Shown: positions 13,101 through 27,190 of the stretch, one piece after another
Numbering within the stretch: the stretch's first letter is position 1
Layout of the letters: the number at the start of each line of letters is the position of its first letter
Assembly: GCA_002104895.1 (NCBI GenBank)
Contig: MCFG01000031.1
Span: 58,501-122,500 of the forward strand
Reading direction: 5' to 3'
DNA: 64,000 nucleotides
Source: Anaeromyces robustus
Lineage: Eukaryota; Neocallimastigomycota; Neocallimastigomycetes; Neocallimastigales; Neocallimastigaceae
Made by a program: the position numbers and the translations under genes
The notes under the pieces: model-generated
Databases searched by the model: none
Told to the model about the DNA's origin: nothing
What the model saw: the letters and a program-made list of their open reading frames with translations, nothing else

Positions 13101-13230
13101 TTTTTTATTTTTTTAACTTTATATAATTTTTATTTACTGCCACAGATGACTGATTTTTTAATTTAGAGTTAAGTAATTATTTTTTTTAATATCTCAAATT
13201 AATATAAAATGTGTAATAAAAAAGATAACA
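10119..13230. other. Intergenic, nothing recognised
   Basis: Nearly pure A/T sequence with scattered short (TA)n, poly(A) and poly(T) runs. No coding exon, RNA gene or element could be supported on either strand. Confidence 0.65.
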
Positions 13231-13555
<325 letters not shown>

Positions 13556-13902
13556 ATTAATAGTAATGATAATAATTATGACAATTATTATGACAATTAT
13601 TATAATCAAAATGTCATCATTTTTTTTTATATTATATTATGCTTTATTCTTTAGTGTCAATGTCTTAAATATGTGAATCAAATATAGCAATTAATTTTTT
13701 TTATTTTTTACTATTTTATTCATATACAGTTCAATTAGATTTTTTAGTGTACAATTTTTATGGTATTTTCTATATCTTCTATATATTATTTATTTATCTA
13801 TAATAGGGAAATGGAAAATGAGTTTTATTAAATGGAAATATGTAAAGAAAAAAGACAAAGAAAAAAGAATGCATATATTGAATTGGTCATGAACTTCACC
13901 AA

Positions 13903-13904
13903 AA

Positions 13905-13944
<40 letters not shown>

Positions 13945-14075
13945 AAATAAATAAATAAATAAATAATAAATAAATAAATAAAAAAATAAATAATAAATAA
14001 TAAATAATAAATAATAAATAATAAATAAATATATAAATAAATAAATAAATAATAAATATATAAATAAATAGAATA
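13903..14075 (+). repeat. Second (AAAT)n / (AAT)n microsatellite
   Basis: The same unit mixture as the array about 350 bases upstream. The interrupted AAAT and AATAAAT blocks suggest recurrent slippage in this intergenic region. Confidence 0.9.
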
Positions 14076-15253
14076 AATTGTATTATATAAATAATAAATA
14101 ATAATTAATTAGATAATAAATTAGATAATAAATATAATATATAGTATTATATTTATTATTAATTTAATATCATATAATACAATATAATTGTATATATTAT
14201 TATAATAAATGATTTATATTTAATGATAATAATATATAAATATATTTTGATAAGAATTATTTAAAAATTTTCTTATAATTAATTTCATTACCAAGAAATT
14301 TATTAAAGAATTTTTTAATTAATAAATTTTGTTAATTGTGGATATACTTAACCCATCAAAATTACTACTTTTAGAAAAAAAAATGTAGTAGAAATAGAAT
14401 TAGAAAATAATAAATAAATAAAAAAAATCTTTTAATTATCCTTTTTTATTATTATATACAAACAAAACTATTATGAAAAATAAATAATATAAAATAAAAT
14501 AAAAAATAAAGAGGTGCTTTTATTTACATTATGTATATAGAAAAATATTTATTGTAGTATTAGTAATTAAATGTATAACATGTGATATATCACATGTATC
14601 ATAAAACTATGATTATTAATACTATTAAACTTTTATATTAATTATTTATAAAGGATAAATTATTAAATTATTTCTTTTCCAAGAAAAACTAATACCAATT
14701 TAATATTTATTGCCAACAAAATTAAATGACCCCTTACTATGTAAAATCCATTTTTTTCTTTTCATAAACACAAATATTAATATTTTTAGTACTACTAAAA
14801 CTAATACTAGTTTATAATATTAAATCATTTAATTGGAAATGATAAATATTCAATATAAAAACTAAAAAAAAAATAATAAAAAAGAATAAAAATAATATAG
14901 AAGAATAAAATTATAATAAATAAGATAGATCTTAAGAATTATTACATGTATATATGGAACTTATTGAAAGAAATATAAAATTTATATGATAATTATTTAT
15001 TTTTATATATTATTTTTTAAAATTTATGTAAATAATATATTTTTTTAAAATCTTTTTTACTGAAATATTTAATGTTTGTAACTTTTATACATTATAAATG
15101 TAGTTAAATGAAAAAAAAAATATAGCACATTAATGATGAAATGATAATTATTGAATTTATTATTAAAATATGTGATTATATATTATTATATTAGTATTAT
15201 ATTTATTTATATCTAATCAATTTAATAAATGTAAAATATAAATATTTATCATT
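14076..15253. other. Intergenic, nothing recognised
   Basis: A/T-rich flank downstream of the GSKIP-like gene. There are no supportable exons or RNAs. Confidence 0.6.
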
Positions 15254-16354
15254 TTAATTCAATATTTCATTTTCTTCCTCCTTACGATTTTCAAATTCTA
15301 TTTGTAATTTATTAAATAAACTATCCTTAAATTGCATTCTAAAACCAGAACTTGTAGTTTGTAATAAATTTTCCATTGTTTCAAATGAAAAATTAATATA
15401 TTTATATATATCAGTTTCAGCTTTTATTATTATATTCATTATATAATAGTTAATAGTAATATATAATATTTTTTTGAACAATTAATATATATTAGAAATA
15501 TTTTTTATTTTTTCTACTTTTTTATAATTATATAATCTTTTTTATAATTATAGATTTTATTAAATAATTAAATAATTAAATAATAAATAACTAATTAATT
15601 AATTAATTAATTAGAAGACAAACCTTCTCTATTTTGAAAATAGTTAAAATCAAAATCATTGAAATTATTAGAAGTTGATTTTTCAGAAAAAGCATCAATT
15701 ATCTTTAACAAAAGTAGATTTAAAATTGAAACAGAATAAAATAAAATAAAAAAAAAATAATAATTAAAAAGAAATAACACAAATATTTAATATTTAATAT
15801 TCAATATTAGCAGAATATTTAATTTTCAATAGTTAATATAATTTGATAATTAAATAATTTAATTCATTATCAGTTATATTAGAAAAAAAAACTATAAATA
15901 TTTTCAAAATGACAAAGAATAATATTTTTCAAAATGACAAAGAATAATATAGAATTTAAAATAATGTATAAAATAAGATTTATTTATAATTAAACAATAT
16001 GATGATAATTAGTTAGAAAAAATAAAAAAATACCGTATAACCGTTATCACTAAGTTTAACTACTATCCAAACATTTTCAATGACACAACATTTAAAAATA
16101 ACAAATTTAACTTCTTTACCATTTTTTTTTTCTTTAGATTGAATTAATTCATTTAATGTAATGAAATTTGTATTATCTTTTAATATTGAAGTAGTTATAC
16201 CATCATTTAAAGTTCCTACTCTACTGTCATCAGATATATAATTAAATATATTATTATTTTTATCTTTCTTAATATAAATTTCAGAATTAGGTTTTAAGCC
16301 ATATCTAATTTTATCTAAATATTCTAATTCTTCATAAACGGCTTCCTGTCTCAT
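15254..16354 (-). CDS. GSKIP-like protein (GSK3-beta interaction protein domain)
   Basis: Three exons are inferred: 16354-16034, 15702-15624 and 15420-15254, with donors GTATTT and GTTTGT and acceptors AAAG. Phases agree and give 188 residues. Three pieces together resemble the GSKIP domain: an N-terminal helix MRQEAVYEELEYLDKIRYGL, a strand pair VIENVWIVVKLSDNGYT followed by IIDAF, and a C-terminal FETMENLLQTTSSGFR segment followed by FKDSLFNKL. The last matches the human GSKIP helix (HETVYSLLDTLSPAYR) as I recall it. Human GSKIP binds GSK3-beta through this C-terminal helix and the PKA regulatory subunit through its N-terminal part. Here about 60 polar residues are inserted between the N-terminal helix and the strands. 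Resemblance is moderate and spread over exon junctions, so the model is tentative. Intron 1 holds a 25-base tandem duplication at 15899-15952. Confidence 0.62.
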
Positions 16355-16874
16355 TTATTAATTTTTTTTTTTTTTTATTCTATTTTATTATTTTTAGTAA
16401 ATTAAAATTAAAATTTTTGGATATAAAATAAATTAATTGTTAAATAATTTTTTAATTAATAAAAATTTTGGATAAAAAAAAAATGCATATTTAAATATCT
16501 AGATATATTAAAAAATAAATTCCAATAAATAATATTTTTAACTTTAATTCATTAATACAATGCTTTTCAATTTTATTTTTATTTTTTAAAATAGATATAA
16601 ATCTAATAATGAATATTCATAATTTTAAATAATCAGAGTAGTAAATTTATTTCTATGACATTTATATATATAGATATAGAATAGATATAAATGTTATAGA
16701 AATAATATATAAATAATAAATAATAAAATGATATTAAAAATTAGAAAGTAAATAATATAATAATTATTATAAAACTTTTTAATGAGAATAATAATAATAA
16801 GGATTAGTTAATAGTAATAAAAACAATTTCAAAATGATTTCATTTATTATTAATATATATAGTAAAGTTATTAC

Positions 16875-16914
<40 letters not shown>

Positions 16915-17402
16915 ATATAATTCATCTTAAATTATAAATATTGATAATTAATACAGTTTAATGGTATGATGTTTCAGTATTATTAAAAAAAAAAAAAAAC
17001 ATAAGAAATAATCAAAATTTTTAATGAGAATAGTAATAATAAGGATTATTTAAAATAGTAATAAAAACGGTTTCAAAATGATTTCATTTTATTTTATTAT
17101 ATTAATAATAATAATAATAATAAAAATAATAATAAAAAAAAAAAAAATGATAAAACGAATAATAAATAAATCTAAATACGAAATGTATATTTTGAATATT
17201 ATTTAATTTTTTTTTAATTTAGTATTAATTATTAATTATTAAAATCTGTCATTTATTTAATAATTAAAGTTTTTAATATTTTGTCTTTATATATAAATAT
17301 ATATAATTATTATTTTAAATTTTCTATTATTATTTCCTTTTTCGATAATAAATATTGAAATAAAACTTAAAAATCAATATTTATAAATGTAAGTGAATCG
17401 AA
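16355..17402. other. Divergent intergenic (promoter) region with direct repeats
   Basis: About 1.05 kb separates the divergent GSKIP-like and membrane-protein genes and must hold both promoters. It contains a 38-base poly(A) run (16876-16913) and the direct repeat listed separately. No TATA-like or other promoter site can be distinguished in this composition. Confidence 0.6.
16776..17090 (+). repeat. Two-copy direct repeat, about 74 bp, around a poly(A) run
   Basis: Copy 1 is 16776-16851 and copy 2 is 17018-17090. Shared blocks are TTTTTAATGAGAATA, TAATAATAAGGATTA, AGTAATAAAAAC and TTTCAAAATGATTTCATTT. The intervening sequence includes poly(A) tracts. Confidence 0.85.
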
Positions 17403-20132
17403 ATGCAGAATAATAATAATAATAAGAGATCACAAGAACAATTTCATAAGTATCAAAAATTATACGCACTAATAGGAGTTATATACAATGCTGTTTTGGT
17501 AATTTAAATATTTTATTATTATTTATATTTATATTTAATATTAACAAAATGATAAAAAAAAAAAAAAAAAAAAAAAAGAAATCAATAATATAAAATATAT
17601 ATTTTTCAAAATTTATAAAATCTCTATATATATATATATTTCTTCATCTTCTATATTTTTTTTAATATTATTTTTTATTATTATTTATTATTTATAATTA
17701 TCGTTATTATTTTTTTTATTATTATAATAAAAGAATGTCTTTTTCAAATACATTATATCATGTAAGATTATCAAATAAATGTCTAATAATTCTTCCAATT
17801 ATATTTTGTATTTTTATTATATGCTTTATTTTATATTATAGTTGGCAATTATAGTACTTGCTTTCGTAAAATCAGCTTTCTCAAAATCAGATGAAAATTT
17901 TACTATATTAAGTATTGTGTATGTAGTATTCTTATTATATGTTTCTCCTTTTTTTTTTTTAATGTTAAAAACATATACGATTATAATTGCAATATTATAT
18001 CTATTTATTTCTATATCTATATCTAAATATATATACTTTTTTTTTCTTTTTCTTTTTAAAATAATATATATTTAATAAATTTAAATATTAATTAATAAAT
18101 CTTTTTTTTTTTAATTATTTTTTTTTTTAAAATAATATATAATATATGAATTGTATATTTGTTTTAATTTATATATAACAATATTTATAATAAATTATCT
18201 TTCAATATAATTAATTAATATATATATATAATTTTAAATATAAATACTGTTCTCGGTAAAACATTTGGAATTACATAATATAATAAAATTTTGACAACTT
18301 TATAACAATACTATTTATATTTTTTTTTTATTTCTTAAACGAAATAACTTGAAATTTATATATAAAATTCCAACAATAATTTCAATTATTTTTTATATAC
18401 ACTAATACGCCAATATTGTTTGGTATAAAATATTCATTTATTCAATTCTTTATATAATATATTATATATGAATAATTTCATATATAATATATATATATAT
18501 GTTCATTAATAATATATTATTAAAAAATTTCGATATTTTAAATAATTTGAATCTGAAATTTCAAAACAATAAAAAAAAAAAAAAAATACATTTTCAATTT
18601 TTGAAAATATTCATTTCTATATAATTAATAATGTATATACAATAATTAACGTCTTATAATTTTTCATATAATAATTAAAAATAATTAAAAATAATGATAA
18701 TAATGTCAAATGATTATTAAAATATGAATAATATATTATTGTAAAATTAATAATTATATATTTTATTGATATTATTTATATGTTTATGATAATTTCATAT
18801 ACAATTTCATATCTCTGAAAAAATAATAATAAAAATAAAAATATTAATATTTGAATAATTTTTATATAATAATTAATATCAACAAAAAATAATATCATAA
18901 TTATTATTAATCGATATTATTAATTTCCTTTTTTTTTAAAAAAATTTTTTAAATTGGATCGAATTATATATATAATACAATATAATAGTATTGGATTCAA
19001 TGGAGTATATGCTATATTTGATTTAATAACTAATATTGTTTTTATTATATCAAAACCATTTGATCAAGATATTTCCAATTCTACAATTATTACTTCATTA
19101 TCGGATACTCTTTTTCATAATGGTATTGCTATTGTATCTATGATTATAGTACTTACTCGTAAGAATCGATCTTCAGCATTTTGGAAATTTTCATGTGTAA
19201 TTGTATCAATTGTTTTTGTACGATCTATGATTATGTTAATTTCTGAATTTTATTGGTGGTTTATGCTAAAAAAAACTGTAAAAAATCATACGGAAAGTGA
19301 TTTTATTATACCAGAAGAAGAATTAAATACCCAATATCATCAAATATCGTATGATTATCATAATCCTAAAAGACTTTTTAATCAATCAAATGTTGTAATT
19401 CTTAATAAAAAACAAAAAAAGAAAATTCATCAACTTCAAGAAGAAGAGGATCGAATTTTTGAAGGTGAAGAAAACTTTATTATGGAAGAAGAAAGTTCGA
19501 AGAAACAAAAAAAGAATAAAAATAAAAATAAAAATAAAAATAAAAATTTTATTTCTTCATCTTCTTCAGCTTCTTCTTCAAATCGTCCTCCATTTAATCG
19601 TCAACATCAAAACAAATCGATGTTTGATCAATATGTTAAAGAAAGATTAGCTAATGATAATGAAGCTAATTATCAATATTTACGTCATCAAAATCAAGAA
19701 TATAGAGGATATATAACTCTTGATAGTAATGGTAATTTAATAAATAAAATGAAAAAAGATTTCGATAGTGATAGTGATAGTGATAGTGATGGTGATAGTG
19801 GCAATATCAATAATTATAATAATCATGGTGATGATATTAATATTAATTCTAAATATAGTTATTATAATAATGATAATAATGATCAATCTAATAATATGAA
19901 TAAAGAGAAGAATGAAGTTTTTACTTATTCAAAAGATAAAAGTTCATTATCTGGACCTACTATAGTGGAAATGTATACTTCTCCTTATAATAATAATAAT
20001 AAAAATAATTCTAAAAGAACTTCAATATCATCTTCTTCATCTTCCTCCTCATCTTCTTCGAATTTACTTCAATATCAACTTAATTATAATTCTAATCCAA
20101 GAAATAATTTAAATATTATCAATAATAACAAT

Positions 20133-20202
<70 letters not shown>

Positions 20203-20806
20203 TTGATATTAATAATACAGCAATAAATTCTCAAAATAATATTATTAATATCAATATGCAAAATTCAATTCAAGATGAAAATCAAAATACAATAAATACT
20301 ATTAATTTAGGTAAATAAATAGATAAAATAATAAATTATTTTATAGTGAAAGAGAAAAAAAAATATTATATATATATATTTCTTAATAATTATTATTTAT
20401 TTATAATTAATATTTAATATATGGTTCTATATTTTTATTATTAATTATTATAATAGATTCAAATAATACAGAATTTTTAACACAAAAAACAAAAGTATTA
20501 GATTATATAGATAAATTAATACAAGAAAATAAGAAAAAGAAGGAACAAAAACAACATGCTCAACAAGAAAATCGGGAAAAATGGAATAGAAATCATCCAA
20601 GAGAATGGTTTAGTGAAGTTATGGGTGTAAAAGGTATACAGGAAGAAAAAGATGCTAAACTTTTTGTTAAAGCAAAACAAAAAAAGGAAAAAGAAATTAT
20701 AGAACAAAAAATGGAAAGTTTAAAAGAACAATTAGAATATGCTAATACACCAGAACAAGTCGAAGCTATCTTTAGAGACTTAAGAGCATTAAATGGTATA
20801 TGGTAG
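17403..20806 (+). CDS. Unrecognised multi-pass membrane protein with long disordered middle
   Basis: I do not recognise this gene. The clearest exons are 17403-17498, one ending at 17918, 18989-20310 and 20457-20806. The second junction is ambiguous: exon 1 may join directly to 17842, or via a 28-base exon (17734-17761) to 17855; both keep frame. The predicted product has about 560-570 residues: four or so hydrophobic segments at the N-terminus (for example LYALIGVIYNAVL, LITNIVFII, IAIVSMIIVL and VIVSIVFVRSMIMLI), then a cytosol-like region with Lys/Asn/Ser runs, a DSDSDSD block and about 25 consecutive Asn, and finally a charged, probably coiled C-terminus (WNRNHPREWFSEVMG, then Glu/Lys helices, ending GIW). 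The 1070-base intron 17919-18988 is unusually long for this window. Function is unknown. Confidence 0.65.
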
Positions 20807-22795
20807 AAAAATTAAAAGTTTTTTTTTAAAAAAAAAAAGGAATTACAATAAAATGAATAAATCATTATAAATTAAAAATAAAATTAAAATTTAAATTAAT
20901 ATTAAAAAAAAAAAAAAATAAAAACAAAAACAAAAACAAAAATAAATAACAAAAAAATTAAGAAAAAAAAAAAAAAAAACACTTTCTATCTATTATTATA
21001 ATATTTAAATATTTATATATATAGAAATAATCACTATATTAGTATTTTAAAATTTAAATATTTTAAGCTAGATATATATATATTTAAAGCTTTTCCTTAA
21101 TGTTTTTTTTTTTTTTTTTTATTTCTATGTAAATAATAATAATATCTAAAAATTATAAAAATTAAAAATTAAAAAATTATTATAAAAATAATTTAATCAT
21201 TAATTTAAGAAGTTTATATAATTTGTAAAAAAATTATTATATATCAAATATTAAATAAAACAAAAAAGAAAAATTCAAATAAAAAAAAAAAGTAATTATT
21301 TTGTATATTTAAATTGCTATATTATTATATATAATTATAATATTTATTATTACTATTATTGTTTCATTTATTATCTTTTTTAAACTTTAGATATATATAC
21401 ATATATCTAATTGTAATTAAAGGGAGATTCAATAATTATACAATAAAAATATAATGAAATATTAATATTAAACTTTATATACATATGATTTTAACAGAAA
21501 AAAAAAATTAAAACTAACTAAATAAATAAATAAATAATTACTATATAGATATTTAAAATTGTTTTTATTATTATTAAACTTTTTTTTTATTTTATTATTA
21601 TCATTTTTAATTTAATTATTATTTACTATTAGTACATTATTTATTATTTATTATTATATATTATTAGTAGCCTTATTACTATTAGTAGTTGTGAAAGACA
21701 TGAAAGTATTACTAAATCACTAAATCAAAATTTGTTCTTTTAATATTAATATATATATATATAAATCAATTAATATTATTTAACTTTTATTAAATCCTAT
21801 TAATATAAAGTTTATAATATAAAATATTATAATATTTATAAAGTCTTTTTTAATAACAATAAATATATATATATATATATATTATGTTTATTATATTAAT
21901 ATTAAAAGAACAAAGTAATAGTTAAAAATCTTACATAATTAATAATTAAGTCATGTCACAAATAATTATTTAATTAAATAATACACATATTAGTAGCTTT
22001 CATACATAAATATTAAAATAAAAAGAAGAAAAAATTGTAATTACCAACAGTTATCATTATATTATTACAAAATAATAATAAATTAACAATAATATTTTTT
22101 AAAATAATTCATAATATTATTATTTTATTTAAATAAAAATTAAACTTTTAAAGATCAATAAAAAGAATAAGTATGTTATTTAAAATGAACTTTTTTATGA
22201 AAAGTTTATAATATATTAAAATATTTGATATTAAACTATATTTTAACAATATATTTTAACTATATAATTATTAAAAATAACATATGAAAAGATAGATAAA
22301 AATATTTAAAAAAAAATAATTAATAAAAAAAGTTAACAAAAAAATATAATAAAAATTAATAATTATTACTATGGATTTTTTTATTCATTTGTTTGTTTAT
22401 ATATTTATAATGTAAATAGTTTATTTATTTATTTATATATTTATTTATTTATTTATATTTATTTATACATAAAATTTAATATAAATAAAATATTTTTTTT
22501 TTCTTTTTAATTTATTAAATATTTAATTTATATTAAAATTATTGTTGTGGTTGGCTTGATAAAAGACATTAAATAAATAAATAAAAGACAATAAAAAATT
22601 AATAAATAAAAAAAATATAAAAGTAAATATATATATTAACAAAAAATAACTTAGTTTATGTTTTTATCTGTTAATAATATATTTATGTATTTATTAAGTT
22701 ATTATTAATTAATTTTTTTTTTTAAAAAGAATTATAAAAAGTTGTATTTATTTGAAAAAATTTATATATATTAAAACAAAATATAAATAGATGTA

Positions 22796-22834
<39 letters not shown>

Positions 22835-23599
22835 ACAAATAAATAAACAAACAAACAAATAAATAAACAAACAAACAAATATATTATAAATAGTAAATAA
22901 ACAAAAAAATGTTTTTAATCATATAAATATTATTATCATTTATTAATATTAATAAAATGAAAATTAACACATAAATAATTATTATATTTTGTTACCAACA
23001 CTTTAATAAAAAAATTTAATTATTTTTTTTTTTAATTTAGATTCATTATCTATTGTGTAACATTTGTATGGAACAATAACAAAAAAAGTTTATTGTTATC
23101 AATAAACTTTTTATATCAAAACAATTTATGAATTATTAATTATCATTATCATTAGTATCATTATTATCATTATTTGTATAATTATTTATAAAAAACTATA
23201 TACTGTTTTTTATTAATGTATATATTTTAAAAGAAATATTTAATTAAAAAAATAATCATATTCATATAAATGTTATTAAATCAGATTTTTAATATTAAAT
23301 TAGATTTTTAAAAAAGTTTTAAAAAATTCTGCTATTATCTTGCTTTATTTAATTTAAATTATTTTTATTCTATTTATTTATTTATTATTATTGTTATTTA
23401 AATTCCATAAATAATATGTATATGTCATATTAAACTTAATGTTTTCGTTATATTTGTAAAGTTATTTAAATGGAGTAAATTAAAATGCTTATTTAATAAG
23501 ATAGATAAAAATAATTACCAACTGTTTTTTTTTTTTTTTTTTTTTTTTTTCTAATTTCTAGCTTTAAATAAATGAATTTTAAATAGTATAAACGATTTA
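20807..23599. other. Intergenic, nothing recognised
   Basis: A/T-rich DNA downstream of the membrane-protein gene. It includes an (AAAT)n-type tract at 22795-22880 with CAAA variants and a perfect 13-bp hairpin at 23083-23112. No exons could be supported. Confidence 0.6.
23083..23112. repeat. Perfect 13-bp hairpin, 4-base loop
   Basis: The arm AAAAAGTTTATTG pairs with CAATAAACTTTTT around a TTAT loop. It lies about 500 bases from the decayed gene. Confidence 0.85.
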
Positions 23600-24380
23600 A
23601 AAAAAAGGTATCATTAATACCACAACAGACTAATTACTAAAGTTATGTAGCAATTAAAGAATGTAACGACAGGAGTTCTCGACGGTACTGATTCTTACGT
23701 TTTCATTAACAGTATGAGGATCATTGACAATAAAAAGATAAATGACATATCAGGATAGCCCATGAGACCATTATCTATTTCATTAAATAGGAATTGATGT
23801 ACTTCTTTGGAGAGAAGAAATCATATATTTTACAAAATTAATCAGTATTATATTCATCAAAATCTGTTGTAACGTATTAAATATTCTTTATTATTATTGA
23901 AAGTACTGTCATCCATACGTATAATTCCAATATTGTTAGAAGTTTCAAAAATATCTTCTACAGTTATATTCCATTTAATGATGCCTAGAGGAGCATTAGA
24001 TTAACTGGAAAAGATAGCTTTTGTGAATTTTTTCAGTGTTACAAACTCAGTTAGGGTAAAGATAAGAGTTATATTATATATCATATCAAGATCATTGGAG
24101 GTATAGTGTGGTTTGACTTCATAGACATAGAATTCTCATTGGCTTTCAAATTCTTCCATTTGAATTTCAGGTACAAATCCTGTGGTACTAGAGGATATTA
24201 GAAAAAGTAACACAATATTGATGTAAGTAAGACAGAGTCCATTGTAGGCTTGTGTAGTAAGGAAATCTGATATGAGTTGTTAGCATTGGCTTCATCATTA
24301 GCGATGACTATACCGTAGTATCCACCAATAACATTTATAGAATGTTGGATAAATAGACTTTAATCAATTGTTTCATTGTT
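23600..24380 (-). pseudogene. Decayed protein-coding gene, family unknown
   Basis: This stretch has clearly higher G+C and fewer homopolymers than its surroundings. Read on the minus strand it gives protein-like blocks broken by stops and frame changes. In order these include IGGYYGIVIANDEANANNSYQ near 24330-24250, a block with FVPEIQMEEFESQ then a stop then EFYVYEVKPHYTSNDLDM (about 24180-24070), an NITLIFTLTEF block, a second stop, SNAPLGIIKWNITVEDIFE and NIGIIRMDDSTFNNNKEYLI (about 23995-23880), and, in another frame, IVNDPHTVNENVRISTVENS (about 23730-23665). At least two in-frame stops and at least one frame change separate the blocks. I do not recognise the family. Multiple lesions indicate a pseudogene rather than missed introns, because no splice signals flank the breaks. 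Confidence 0.6.
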
Positions 24381-26535
24381 GCTTTTATATGTTTATTATT
24401 ATTATAATAAAAAAATAAATATTTAATTATAATTTTAAAAGAATATAATCCTAATAAATAAAAAATGAATAAATATATGAAGTCAAATTAAATAATATAT
24501 TTAATTAAAAGTTTAATATCTGATATCTGATACATATTTTAATTTTTTTTTTTTTTTTTTTGAAATTTAAATAATAATACTCATTAAAATAATATTTATT
24601 AAGCATAAAAAAAAAAATTATAAATTTTTTGAATTTTTAAAATAATATATTTTTTGGAAAATTCGTTCATTTATTGCTTTTTCTAATTATTTATTTATTA
24701 TTATAATCATTACTAGATTTTATTTATCAATTAAATCATCAATTGTTTATATATAGATAATAATTAAAAATTAATAAGATAATAAATTTTTTAAGATTAA
24801 AAAGAAAACAAATTTTAATATTAAAAAGAAAACAAAAATTAGCAATCTTTTATTGTTATTATTAATATTAAATAAATAATTAAAAACATGTATTAATAAT
24901 CTATTGGTTTTTATATTTCATTATTTATTATGCATTAATAGTATATTCTGTTTCCTTAAAAAAAAATTTATTTATTTTTTTTTATTTATACTAAATCATT
25001 TCTTTTATGAAATCTATAATAATCTTAGCAACAAATATCTATTTTAAATTATATATATATTATTATTTCTATACATTTATAAATATTTTTATAGCAAATA
25101 AATTACTATGTAAATTTATAAAAAAAAACATACAAAAAAAAAAAAAAAAAAAAAAAGAAAAAAATATTTTTCTTATTTTCTTTTTTTAGAAGGTCATGCT
25201 TTAAATAAAAAAAATGATGTTTCATCATATGTTATCTATTCATTATTCAAATCATGTTTATTATTATATTTTTATATTCATAAATTTTAAAAAATAATTT
25301 AGTTTATAATTTAGAAACTTTTATCCATTATTATAATTATTAAAAGTAATAATTAAGTCTTTTTTTTCATAAAATTAGTTATTAAAATATTAGAATTCTT
25401 AAATTATTAGATACATTTATCGACAAAAAATTTAAACCTTATAGGGTGATTATTAACAAATTTTTATTGGTTATTGTATAAGTTCCAGATTAATATCTCT
25501 TTTATTTTTAATATATCCTTATAATAAAGAATTTTAATTCTTAATTATAAGAATTTTACTTATTTATGTTATTTTATAAAGATTTTTATTTCTTTATTAT
25601 GAAAATCTTTTATTTATTTATCAATGTATAAAATATTTTTACAGTTATGTTACATATAATATATTTTATAATATTTAATTATAATAAATTATTTATTTAT
25701 AATTATGCTAATTGTTTATTATAAATAAGAAAATAAATATATAAAAAAAATAATAATATGTACAAAAAAAATTTTTTTTTCATTTAAAATGAAAGATTAT
25801 ATTAAAAAAATAATATAAAACCCTTTTGTTGAATAAAATAATATTGCCACTTTTTCTATTATTAATAAATTATAAAAAAATCAAAAATTTAAAGTAAAGC
25901 AGAATATAAATTAAAATATTAATTTATATAAAAAAGGAAATTATTTTAATTATTTTTTTTAATAATAACATAATAACATAATATTGATTAATATGATATA
26001 AATAAATAATTAAATATAAAAAAGTATTTAATTAATCACTTTAATGTATTCTAATGTAATAAATGTCTTTTTTTTTTTATTTAAACCATTAAATATAATT
26101 CTTTATAACATTTTATGGAAATCATTACAGATATTAATTATTAAATTATAGTATATAGTCAAATATGAACAAAATATTATAAAATGAATAAATTATAAAT
26201 AATATTATTATAATATTGTTACATTAATAATTTTTATTAGCAAATATTAAAGTTAATAATATTAAATATTTTTATATATAATTTATCATAGTAAATATTA
26301 TATTTTACTGAATATCTTGTTAAGTCTTTTATCAATCTTTTTTAATATCTCATGTGTAATAGTGTAATGATAATACTTGCCACATATGGTAAATTTTTTT
26401 TTATAGTAATATTTTATAAAATTTAAATTTGGTACCAAGTTATTTCTTTTAATCTAATTTAAGATGGTGGTACAAAATTTTATAATTTTTATTAGAGGAA
26501 TAATTTTATTATTAAAAAAATAAATTATAAAATAG

Positions 26536-26582
26536 TATATTATATTATATTATATTATATTATATTATATTATATTATATTA
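26536..26582 (+). repeat. (TATAT)n pentanucleotide array
   Basis: About nine uninterrupted five-base units in intergenic DNA. Confidence 0.9.
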
Positions 26583-27026
26583 TTAAAACTTTATTTTTAA
26601 ATAAAATTAATTTACCATTTATATATATTTTATAATTTACATAAAAATATGTAAATAATAAATTTAACATAAAATTTAAAAAAAATAGTATTTAAATATT
26701 TAAACGGCGTAATAATTATATTTTTTTAATTGATATTAAAAAAATATAATATTAATATCATTTTATTATGAAATAATAATATTATATTATTATAAAAATT
26801 GTTTTATTATATATTTAAAGGTAAAAATTAAAGAAAAAAAATAAAAAATGAAATGAAACTTTATAAATATTTCAAAATTGATTTAATATCAATTAGATTA
26901 AATTTTTTTTTATTTTAATAATATATTAATAATATACTGTAATAAATATAAGAGCCATTTAATTATATAATATAAATAATCCAATATTACTATTTTAATC
27001 TATTACTTTTGAAAATTATTGAATAA

Positions 27027-27061
<35 letters not shown>

Positions 27062-27157
27062 ATTCATCAAATAATTCATTAATTAAATAAATAATAATCA
27101 GATAAAAAAATTTTTTTAATAATCTCTCCATCTGTGATATAAAATACTTAATATACC

Positions 27158-27190
<33 letters not shown>

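Noticed and set aside
20516-20707. Minus-strand hydrophobic frame opposite the membrane-protein gene's last exon
   Set aside because: Shadow of the Lys/Glu-rich coding strand; the plus frame is in phase with upstream exons and has sensible composition.
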